A stretch of 13,045 nt of DNA from CAYPHA01 sp964410215 (GTDB lineage Bacteria > Calditrichota > Calditrichia > Calditrichales > CAYPHA01), in NCBI GenBank assembly GCA_964410215.1, contig CAYPHA010000100.1, positions 1-13,045 on the forward strand, in the 5' to 3' direction. Shown here piece after piece: positions 1 to 5,801 of this stretch. Both the position numbers and the translations under genes were made by a program. Numbering within the stretch: the first letter of the stretch is position 1; each line of letters starts with the position of its first letter. The notes beneath the pieces were generated by a model. That model made no database searches and was not told where the DNA came from. It saw nothing but the letters and a program-made list of their open reading frames with translations.

Positions 1-190
1 TCCCTTCAGAATTAACGTCGATTTGATCCATCAGTGAAAGACACTCATTTAGCCATTCCTTTGAACCGAACCCTACTTCTTTTTTGAGCAGCTGTCTGAT
101 CAGAGCGTTAAGAGAAGTATTATGTCTGGCGGCATATTTTCTGCTCTTTTTCAATAATTCATCATCAATAGACATGGTAATATTTGCCAT
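1..190 (-). CDS. Partial DUF6364/VapB-like antitoxin (N-terminal 63 residues)
   Basis: This is the start of a small gene that runs off the left edge. The first 63 residues begin MANITMSIDDELLKK, a short beta-strand (ITMSID) followed by basic amphipathic helices. That is the layout of ribbon-helix-helix or DUF6364-type DNA-binding antitoxins, which dimerise through the strand and usually pair with a PIN-domain toxin. The start at 190 is set by AGGAG about five bases upstream and by agreement with the family's usual first residues. A palindromic operator covers the promoter, as expected for an autoregulated toxin-antitoxin operon. The toxin, if present, would lie beyond the left edge, so a complete system cannot be shown. 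It could instead be a lone CopG-like regulator. Confidence 0.7.
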   Translation of the reverse strand, partial: MANITMSIDDELLKKSRKYAARHNTSLNALIRQLLKKEVGFGSKEWLNECLSLMDQIDVNSEG

Positions 191-199
191 GATTACTCC

Positions 200-236
200 T
201 TTTACACATAATATGTGTGAAATATAATGTGTAAAA
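200..236 (-). promoter_or_regulatory. Promoter with overlapping palindromic operator of the antitoxin-like gene
   Basis: On the minus strand TTTACA (230-235) and TATTAT (208-213) are spaced by 16 bases, placing transcription just before the ribosome-binding site. A perfect palindrome, ACACATA-A-TATGTGT (204-218), sits on the -10 box. A wider inverted pair, TTTTACACAT (200-209) and ATGTGTAAAA (227-236), brackets the whole promoter. Repeated half-sites over a promoter suggest autorepression by a ribbon-helix-helix antitoxin; that role is inferred. Confidence 0.6.
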
Positions 237-245
237 CAGGTGATA

Positions 246-455
246 TCAAGTATTGCATTGCGGGTTTTTTTGTAGTTTTAAGGCATCAGGCGTGTCATCA
301 TAGTTTTCAGTATAAACATATTCCCAGGGGATACCGCGCTTTGTGTGTCGTCCCCAACCGTCATTATGTCTCTGTAATCGCCAATCAAGATCATCTGTTA
401 CCCCGGTATAATATTTATCTATGGATTTTGAATAGATGATATAAACATACCACAT
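246..455 (-). pseudogene. Truncated GIY-YIG mini-endonuclease
   Basis: The 69-residue frame starts MWYVYIIYSKSIDKYYTG and contains the GIY-YIG signature (YVY then YYTG), the RLQRHN segment and the KRGIPWEYVY strand of the YhbQ/UvrC-like single-domain nuclease family. Intact members usually run 80-100 residues and continue through a charged stretch resembling ALKREKEIK. Here that stretch reads DALKLQK and the frame stops a few residues later, so the usual Glu is replaced by Gln and the C-terminal helix is missing. The stop lies only about ten bases before the operator region of the next gene on the same strand. No clear ribosome-binding site precedes the ATG at 455. I read it as a decayed or truncated copy; a naturally short functional variant is possible. 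Confidence 0.65.
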
Positions 456-488
456 AATATTATGAGTATACAAGGGATTAAATTACAT

Positions 489-517
489 AAAAAAAGGGAA
501 TCAAAACTGATTCCCTT
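489..517 (-). terminator. Intrinsic terminator after tRNA-Asp
   Basis: On the minus strand AAGGGAATCA and TGATTCCCTT form a perfect 10-bp stem with a four-base loop, followed by a run of T. It lies six bases beyond the tRNA 3' end and should end the tRNA transcript. Confidence 0.9.
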
Positions 518-522
518 AAAGA

Positions 523-599
523 TGGCGGTCCGGACGAGACTCGAACTCGCAACTTCCTGCGTGACAGGCAGGTGCTCTAACCAATTGAACTACCGGACC
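523..599 (-). tRNA. tRNA-Asp (anticodon GTC), CCA encoded
   Basis: The full cloverleaf can be drawn. The acceptor stem GGTCCGG pairs with CCGGACC, and G is the discriminator followed by an encoded CCA. The D-arm is GTTC/GAGC. The anticodon arm is CCTGC-CTGTCAC-GCAGG with anticodon GTC. The T-arm GCGAG/CTCGT carries the TTCGAGT loop. GTC reads the aspartate codons GAC and GAU, and the G discriminator fits tRNA-Asp. It lies downstream of a broken copy of itself, apparently on one transcript, and ends at a strong terminator. Confidence 0.97.
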
Positions 600-625
600 A
601 AAATTTTTAAGATCTATTTTTTCCT

Positions 626-639
626 ACCCGCATGCGGAC
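626..639. repeat. Palindrome replacing the 3' acceptor end of the broken tRNA
   Basis: The core CCGCATGCGG (628-637) is a perfect 10-bp palindrome within ACCCGCATGCGGAC. Its right side merges with the CGGAC of the tRNA, and its left side replaces the GGTC, discriminator and CCA positions seen in the intact copy. Confidence 0.75.
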
Positions 640-647
640 GAGACTTC

Positions 648-663
648 TCCCGGCAAGCCGGGA
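648..663. repeat. 16-bp palindrome in the T-arm of the broken tRNA
   Basis: TCCCGGC-AA-GCCGGGA has perfect 7-bp arms with a two-base centre. With a few flanking bases it replaces the CGAACTCG segment (T-arm and T-loop) of the intact tRNA. Length and ends match the element at 697-712. Confidence 0.85.
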
Positions 664-696
664 CACAACTTCCTGCGTGACAGGCAGGTGCTCTAA

Positions 697-712
697 TCCC
701 GATGTATCGGGA
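697..712. repeat. 16-bp palindrome in the D-loop of the broken tRNA
   Basis: TCCCGAT-GT-ATCGGGA has perfect 7-bp arms with a two-base centre. It stands exactly where the intact tRNA has CCAATTG, with matching sequence resuming on both sides. It shares TCCCG/CGGGA ends with the element at 648-663. Confidence 0.88.
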
Positions 713-743
713 AACTACCGGACCAAAATTATAAGAGTTGATG

Positions 744-772
744 AATTTAAATATATTAATCAAACATGTCAA
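744..772 (-). promoter_or_regulatory. Promoter of the tRNA-Asp unit
   Basis: TTGACA (767-772 on the minus strand) and TAAATT (744-749) are spaced by 17 bases, and the broken tRNA copy begins about 20 bases past the -10 box. No comparable promoter stands before the intact copy, so both copies are probably read from here. Confidence 0.6.
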
Positions 773-818
773 TACCCCTATCAAGTATATTAGAGATTTA
801 GTTTTCAAATAATAATCG

Positions 819-834
819 CCAGGCTTTTGCCCGG
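819..834 (-). terminator. Possible terminator after the lyase gene
   Basis: On the minus strand CCGGGC-AAAA-GCCTGG makes a 6-bp stem with one G-T pair, followed by an A/T-rich stretch (ATTATTATTT) rather than a clean T-run. It is well placed to end the polysaccharide lyase transcript, but the tail is weak. Confidence 0.4.
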
Positions 835-844
835 GCCAGCCTCC

Positions 845-940
845 TCACCTTAGGAGAACGAGTTTTCTGGTTTGTATAACTCCTTGCTCCATCGTTAGTG
901 TACAAAAATAAACACCACCCCGATACCTGGGATGGCTTCC
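845..940 (-). pseudogene. Remnant type IX sorting-domain tail, in frame after the lyase stop
   Basis: Reading on from the TAA of the lyase in the same frame gives 31 codons ending RKLVLLR and then TGA. The stretch GGVYFCTLTMEQGVIQTR aligns with the lyase's own final segment, ASGVYYYKLTTDQGFTETR, and the last seven residues are identical, while the DNA is clearly diverged. It has no start of its own. It is either an old duplication of the lyase 3' end or the surviving tail of a second secreted protein gene that was otherwise deleted. Translation would require stop-codon readthrough. Confidence 0.75.
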
Positions 941-3900
941 TTACCTTAGAAGAACTAATTTCCTGGTTTCTGTGAATCCCTGATCAGTGGTCAGCTTATA
1001 ATAATAAACGCCACTGGCAAAACCTATGGCATCCCATTCCACCGTGTAGCAACCGGCCGACTGTTTTTCAGATACCAGCGTAGCTACTTTTTGCCCAACC
1101 AGGTTATAGATGGATAAATCGATCTGTTGGGGCGGTTGGGGCGTATCGCCATACGCCCCAACACTATACCGAATCGTCGTTGCCGGATTAAACGGATTTG
1201 GATAATTCTGGTCTAAAACCAACTGTCCCGGATAGCTTGAAAATTCAGTACCATTTTCTTCAAGACCTGTGCTGATATCTTCAAAAACCAGATAGGCAAC
1301 CTGATCAGGTTTATGGGACCGTTCCGGTTCACGGATACGGTCTTCGTCCCAGGCAAGATGAAGTGATGTATTGCTTACAGGATTATCCCCATACAAAACA
1401 GGCCAGCCGCCATCGACAGTATCCGGTCCCGCTGAACCCGTGACAGCGATACCGGCAGAAGGAATGTGACTGATCGTATACGTGTAAGGCGGTGCATCGC
1501 CCATACCCTGTACGCTCAGCGGCCCCAGTCCCGCCGTAAAAGCGATGCCGCCAATGCTGTCTACCCCCTGCTCAACGACTATATATCCGATATCCTCATT
1601 TTGACGCAGCATGTTCGTATCATCCCCCACATGTTTACCAAGCGTCATGTTCGACCCGTCCGGCGGATCAGAACGTCTTTCACCGCCCGCCCAGAAAACC
1701 GACCAGGCCGTGTCCCGGGCGGTCATAACCTGCCCCAGCACCACCGGATTCGTATAGGCATTGACGTAAGGCCGGGATTCTCCGGAAAATGATCCGTTGC
1801 GGTCGGTAACGGATGTACCGAATGTAATTGCCTCCAGTTTAATCCCGTTGACCGCCTCCGTATAAACGCCTTCCTCAAAAACCGCATAATGTACGGTATA
1901 ACCACTTAGTACCGTTTCTTCACCGGGATTCTGCACACTCAGATCAAAACGGTTCCCGTACGCATTCCGGAGACGCACGACGGCAGGTGCATCTGCCTCC
2001 GTATAATTGGCAGCGCAAATAACCACCGGCGACAGATAGGTTTCCGGCAGAATCACGGTTTCCCATGCACTGCCTACATCATCCATTTTGCCTGCAATGA
2101 CGATGGGCTTGACGCCGGGTGTATCCTCATTTATTTCGTATGTAACAGTTGAGCCACGACGGGCCACCTCGGTGGGTAACGCACATGCCCGTTTGCGTAA
2201 ACCGGATAGTTCCGGTGATGACCAGTATACATTTATTTCCGATTGTGATTCCCCGGGATCCGATATGCTAACGGTTACCTGCGATGTGCTTACATTGCTC
2301 AGTACCATCGCACAGGGCTGGTCGGCTTTAACGATGATACCATCGACGTTCAGCCCACCGGGCTCATAAAATACAGCCTGAATCATATCCAAACCGTTGT
2401 GTTTCATTGCCTGAATACGGGAGGAATTCTCAATAATTTCAATGTGCTCCCTATCGTAATTCTGCATATCGTCCGGATCAGTGATTCCCGGCATAATCAT
2501 ATATGCATACGTATCGTTCTCCGGACGGATGCCGTGGTCGAACCAGAGTGTGAAAACATCACCGCTAACAGTCGCTGAACTTTGAAGATTATTGATGTCG
2601 TACCATGACCCGGTTTGTGTTTGATTGCTCAACATCAGATTTCCTTTTTCCGGAAAAAAGTAGCCGACGCTGTCATGCCAGATCCATTCCACCCCTTCCG
2701 GATAGGCATTCAGGCTCTGGGCGTCAACAACAGAGAGCGTATTATTCTTATGAACAGTGATCTCACCCGCTGACCAGCACTGGTTTACGGTAGTGCTAAC
2801 CGCCCTACCGGATATTGAAATCAGTCCGGAACCCAGGCAGACAATGGCATCATCAAAACAGAACCAGGATTTATTGACGATCGTACTGAATTCATTCGTT
2901 TCGAAACAGAACAGCCCATAAGAACCACTGGTGACCCCACCGGTAAAACTTGACCGGCCCAGAAACGACCAGTCAAAAGGGGGTTGTAAATTATCGTAAG
3001 CCGGTACCGTTACGCCGGGGATCTTTGTCCAGTCCCATATCGGGAAAATATTGTAGTATTCATTCCCGGTTACCAGGATATTCGTGGCGCCTTCGGTCAG
3101 AAACCGGGCTTTGATATTCTCGCTGTTTCCCGATTCCTGTTTGGAGGTCCGTTTTGACGAAGTCCGAACGGTGAACGTATATTCAGGTCGGCTGTGGGTC
3201 ATATAATTGGACCGGTAGAACTGTTCATTTACAGGCGAAATGCCGTCACCCGGCGCAAAAACTCCCGTACTGCGATCGAAAATATCCTGGTATTTTCCCG
3301 CATTCACAGAATCGATACGGATCGCTCTGTCATACAGATAAGCCCCGTGCCGGTACAGTGCATTCTTTCGACTGATACTCCGGCCCGTCGGACTGAATCC
3401 GACATACTGTCCCCGCCGCGATGCCGCATAAGACCCCAGCAGGTAACCGGAAAACACATCCAGGTAGTCCACCGGCATGGCATAGCGGCTACCGGCCAGG
3501 AATTCAGCAAACAGGGAAATCCCATCGAGCAGAACGGTCCCATACCCGTAATCGTATAACTGGGGGCCATGGGCATGCAGGCTGTTATCATGCATGATCC
3601 CCTCCCCGTCTGTCACGTATACCAGTGAATTAAACAGGTATTCCGAAGCATGGGTCATTTCTTCGTGGCTGTCCCGCAGCAGGGCCTGGTACATGTGCCA
3701 CATGGCGATATCCACACGGTTGGCGCCCAGGTCGTAATCTTCCGGATTACTTAATCCATCTAAACGCTCCAGATAGGTCGTCTCCAGGGTATCCGGGACC
3801 GGCGTTTCTCCAATTCTCATATATATGAATATCCGGCCGATCCATTTTGGCGCCGCAATATGATTGTACCACCAGTTACCCCCCTGCGGATTTGACTGAT

Positions 3901-4243
3901 AAAAATAGTCCATGGCATCGATAACCGCCCTATAAATATCCTCATCGCCTTCATAGGCCGGATCCATTGTATAGGCCATGGCAAAGTCCAGGGTTCGGTC
4001 CAGATGGGTCAGCGGTTCCCATCCGCCGGCATTATCACGGTCATCATAATTGATATCCGTCCATGAGCCATCGCCCTGAATGGAGGACAGATTCGCCGCC
4101 ACCGCATCCGGTTTTGATTTAAAATAATAATCCCGTATGCGGGTCATGATGCTATCACTGTCAACTGCTGCAAACAACGGATTATGAATACACATAAATA
4201 AGCAAAACACAAACAAATATGTCCTATTTCTGAAAAAATGCAT
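941..4243 (-). CDS. Secreted polysaccharide lyase family 8, chondroitinase AC-like, with type IX sorting domain
   Basis: This is probably an extracellular lyase that cleaves acidic glycosaminoglycans (chondroitin or hyaluronan type) by beta-elimination. The 1,100 residues comprise a signal peptide (1-25, ending PLFA), an alpha-toroid lyase domain (about 26-360), the PL8 central beta-sandwich (about 370-625; NIFPIWDW-KIPG near 398-410), a PL8 C-terminal domain to about 680, three putative beta-sandwich units (about 710-990) and a type IX sorting-like domain (about 1003-1100, NYPNPFNP). NWW (123-125), Asn175, His225, Tyr234, Arg288, Arg292 and the ESGN motif (370-373) correspond to the active-site set I recall for Pedobacter chondroitinase AC. 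The start at 4243 has a GGAGAAGG ribosome-binding site and opens directly into the signal peptide. A longer frame to 4318 would begin inside the -10 box. The family is certain; the substrate is inferred from the residue match. Confidence 0.93.
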   Translation of the reverse strand: MHFFRNRTYLFVFCLFMCIHNPLFAAVDSDSIMTRIRDYYFKSKPDAVAANLSSIQGDGSWTDINYDDRDNAGGWEPLTHLDRTLDFAMAYTMDPAYEGDEDIYRAVIDAMDYFYQSNPQGGNWWYNHIAAPKWIGRIFIYMRIGETPVPDTLETTYLERLDGLSNPEDYDLGANRVDIAMWHMYQALLRDSHEEMTHASEYLFNSLVYVTDGEGIMHDNSLHAHGPQLYDYGYGTVLLDGISLFAEFLAGSRYAMPVDYLDVFSGYLLGSYAASRRGQYVGFSPTGRSISRKNALYRHGAYLYDRAIRIDSVNAGKYQDIFDRSTGVFAPGDGISPVNEQFYRSNYMTHSRPEYTFTVRTSSKRTSKQESGNSENIKARFLTEGATNILVTGNEYYNIFPIWDWTKIPGVTVPAYDNLQPPFDWSFLGRSSFTGGVTSGSYGLFCFETNEFSTIVNKSWFCFDDAIVCLGSGLISISGRAVSTTVNQCWSAGEITVHKNNTLSVVDAQSLNAYPEGVEWIWHDSVGYFFPEKGNLMLSNQTQTGSWYDINNLQSSATVSGDVFTLWFDHGIRPENDTYAYMIMPGITDPDDMQNYDREHIEIIENSSRIQAMKHNGLDMIQAVFYEPGGLNVDGIIVKADQPCAMVLSNVSTSQVTVSISDPGESQSEINVYWSSPELSGLRKRACALPTEVARRGSTVTYEINEDTPGVKPIVIAGKMDDVGSAWETVILPETYLSPVVICAANYTEADAPAVVRLRNAYGNRFDLSVQNPGEETVLSGYTVHYAVFEEGVYTEAVNGIKLEAITFGTSVTDRNGSFSGESRPYVNAYTNPVVLGQVMTARDTAWSVFWAGGERRSDPPDGSNMTLGKHVGDDTNMLRQNEDIGYIVVEQGVDSIGGIAFTAGLGPLSVQGMGDAPPYTYTISHIPSAGIAVTGSAGPDTVDGGWPVLYGDNPVSNTSLHLAWDEDRIREPERSHKPDQVAYLVFEDISTGLEENGTEFSSYPGQLVLDQNYPNPFNPATTIRYSVGAYGDTPQPPQQIDLSIYNLVGQKVATLVSEKQSAGCYTVEWDAIGFASGVYYYKLTTDQGFTETRKLVLLR

Positions 4244-4308
4244 ACAAATCCCTTCTCCCCTGAAAATAGCCATCCGGTTATGTTCTCTCCGATTAAAATT
4301 GTTTTGAT

Positions 4309-4337
4309 ATAATACCATGAAATGCTGAGGAGGACAA
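4309..4337 (-). promoter_or_regulatory. Promoter of the lyase gene
   Basis: TTGTCC (4332-4337 on the minus strand) and TATTAT (4309-4314) are spaced by 17 bases, giving a leader of about 60 bases before the ATG at 4243. This supports the shorter gene start. Confidence 0.45.
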
Positions 4338-4346
4338 ACCTAATTT

Positions 4347-4464
4347 AAATCCGAAATCCGAAGCATCCCGCTTTGCGGGAAAATTACAATATCAAAACGT
4401 AAGAGATTCTATTCGCTCTTATTTTGGAAATTATATTTTAAAATTTGTTTCGGATTTCGGATTT
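4347..4464. repeat. 16-bp perfect inverted repeat enclosing a hairpin (divergent intergenic region)
   Basis: The arm at 4347-4362 (AAATCCGAAATCCGAA) has an exact reverse complement at 4449-4464, and each arm itself repeats the unit AAATCCG. Just inside the left arm is the palindrome at 4366-4380. Within the interior lies a weak TAAGAG/CTCTTA stem (4400-4421). There is no coding frame and no convincing target-site duplication. It fills much of the 407-base gap between the divergent lyase and cfa genes and could be a miniature inverted-repeat element or a long RNA stem. Confidence 0.7.
4366..4380. repeat. TCCCG...CGGGA palindrome, third dispersed copy
   Basis: TCCCGC-TTT-GCGGGA is a 15-bp perfect palindrome with a three-base centre. 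It shares the TCCCG/CGGGA ends of the two 16-bp elements inside the broken tRNA at 648-663 and 697-712, which suggests one dispersed family. Confidence 0.7.
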
Positions 4465-4531
4465 TGAATTTCGTATTTTCCTGATTATGTGTAATACAAT
4501 TCTTGAATCGTCTATGATTCCTGTAAAGATT

Positions 4532-4559
4532 TTGTTCTGTCGATTCACTTTGTTATATT
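4532..4559 (+). promoter_or_regulatory. Candidate promoter of the cfa unit
   Basis: TTGTTC (4532-4537) and TATATT (4554-4559) are spaced by 16 bases, about 90 bases before the cfa ATG. The surroundings are A/T-rich with other near-matches, so this is only the best candidate. Confidence 0.35.
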
Positions 4560-4650
4560 TTAACCGAGTTATCAGCACGAGAGCATTGTACCTTTTCTAT
4601 TTTCTGTGATCCTATTATTATAATCTTTTCCTGCCATACGAGGTGACATT

Positions 4651-5763
4651 ATGAAAGCGAAGGACATTATTTCCGGGCTGCTTGCCGGTACGGGTGTCGC
4701 TTTAAATGGTCCGAATCCGTGGGACATCCAGGTGCATGATGACCGGCTGTACCGGCGCCTGCTGCAAGACGCCGCCCTGGGGCTCGGGGAATCCTATATG
4801 GATGGCTGGTGGGATTGCGAAGCGCTGGATGAGTGTATTAACAAAATCCTGCGGGCCGGTCTGGATCGGAAAGTGACCGGAAACTGGAAAACAACCTGGC
4901 ATGTGGCGCAAACGCGGCTTTTCAACCGCCAGACGAAATCCCGTTCCACTCATGTCGGTGAGCGGCACTACGATCTCGGAAACGACCTGTACCGGGCCAT
5001 GCTCGATTCCCGTATGAATTATACCTGCGCCTATTGGAAAAATGCCAGGAATCTCGATGAAGCCCAGGAACATAAACTGGAGCTGATCTGCCGGAAAATA
5101 CAACTCAAGCCGGGCATGCACGTTCTCGAACTGGGCTGCGGATGGGGCAGTTTTGCCCGATATGCAGCAGAAAAATATGGTGCCCACGTCGTTGCCATAA
5201 ATATTTCAAAGGAACAGGTCAACCTGGCCCGGGGGCTCTGTAAGGGACTGCCCGTTGATATCCGGCTCCAGGACTATCGCGATGTGGAGGGCACTTATGA
5301 TGCGGTAGTTTCAATCGGAATCCTAGAACACGTGGGCTATAAAAATTACCGGACGTATATGGAAACCGCGGACCGCTGCCTGAAAGATGACGGTATCGCT
5401 TTTATACACACGATCGGTTCCAACAGAAGCAGCACCCATGCCAATAAATTTACAGACAGGTACATTTTTCCCAACGGCATGCTGCCGTCCATCGCCCAGA
5501 TCGCCCGGTCCATGGAGGGGCGATTCGTGATGGAAGACTGGCATAATTTCGGTCCGGACTACGACAAAACACTGATGGCCTGGTATGAGAATTTCAACAG
5601 GGCCTGGCCGGATTGGCGCGAAAAATACGGCGACCGTTTTTACCGGATGTGGCGCTATTACCTGCTGAGCTCGGCCGGTGGATTCCGCTCACGTTCCCAG
5701 CAACTGTGGCACATCGTCATGACCAAACCGGGTCACGCACAGCCGGATTGCCGCATCGTCTGA
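4651..5763 (+). CDS. cfa: Cyclopropane-fatty-acyl-phospholipid synthase
   Basis: This enzyme transfers a methylene group from S-adenosylmethionine to the double bond of unsaturated acyl chains in membrane phospholipids. The 370 residues compare with 382 in E. coli Cfa and show long matching stretches. HYDLGNDLYRAMLDS (106-120) and YTCAYWK (124-130, with active-site Cys126) are present. The SAM-binding loop is LELGCGWGSFA (159-169). EHVG (226-229), HTIGS (253-257), YIFPNG, EDWHNFG and WYENF (311-315) follow. The N-terminal substrate-binding region (1-95) is complete. The start has GAGGTG about seven bases upstream. A flavoprotein gene of reductase type follows after 38 bases, probably on the same transcript. 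All recognised catalytic positions are kept, so plain cyclopropane formation is the default reading. Confidence 0.95.
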   Translation: MKAKDIISGLLAGTGVALNGPNPWDIQVHDDRLYRRLLQDAALGLGESYMDGWWDCEALDECINKILRAGLDRKVTGNWKTTWHVAQTRLFNRQTKSRSTHVGERHYDLGNDLYRAMLDSRMNYTCAYWKNARNLDEAQEHKLELICRKIQLKPGMHVLELGCGWGSFARYAAEKYGAHVVAINISKEQVNLARGLCKGLPVDIRLQDYRDVEGTYDAVVSIGILEHVGYKNYRTYMETADRCLKDDGIAFIHTIGSNRSSTHANKFTDRYIFPNGMLPSIAQIARSMEGRFVMEDWHNFGPDYDKTLMAWYENFNRAWPDWREKYGDRFYRMWRYYLLSSAGGFRSRSQQLWHIVMTKPGHAQPDCRIV

Positions 5764-5801
5764 GGGTCACTCTAAACTTCCGACAGGTAAGACGGGGTTG
5801 C

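Larger units (their letters stand above)
626..724 (-). pseudogene. Broken tRNA-Asp copy carrying three palindromic replacements
   Basis: This region matches the intact tRNA-Asp in blocks. The 5' acceptor strand and D-arm start (713-724), the block from TTAGAGC through the anticodon arm to AAGTTG (about 667-696) and the AGTCTCGTCCG block (635-645) are identical or nearly so. Between the blocks the D-loop, the T-arm core and the 3' acceptor strand are replaced by palindromic sequences at 697-712, 648-663 and 626-639. The T-loop, most of the 3' acceptor strand and the CCA are lost, so no working tRNA can form, although the GTC anticodon arm is perfect. It lies just downstream of a good promoter and upstream of the intact copy, so it is probably still transcribed as leader RNA. 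Confidence 0.9.

Noticed and set aside
626..724. A second functional tRNA-Asp
   Set aside because: The anticodon arm is perfect, but the 3' acceptor strand, CCA end and T-loop are gone and the D-loop is replaced, so no cloverleaf with a closed acceptor can form.
600..724. CRISPR-like or riboswitch structure
   Set aside because: The palindromes are irregularly spaced, differ at their centres, and the intervening sequence is explained by the tRNA match.
4244..4318. A longer N-terminus for the lyase starting at 4318
   Set aside because: It would add 25 residues before an obvious signal peptide, would begin inside the promoter -10 box, and the start at 4243 has its own ribosome-binding site.
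4347..4464. Insertion sequence
   Set aside because: There is no transposase frame and no clear target-site duplication; only the inverted arms are present, so it is kept as a repeat.
5613..5801. An N-terminal extension of the flavoprotein overlapping cfa
   Set aside because: The extension is in another frame of cfa, is rich in Arg and Pro without domain character, and the FAD-binding Rossmann fold begins right at the Met at 5802.
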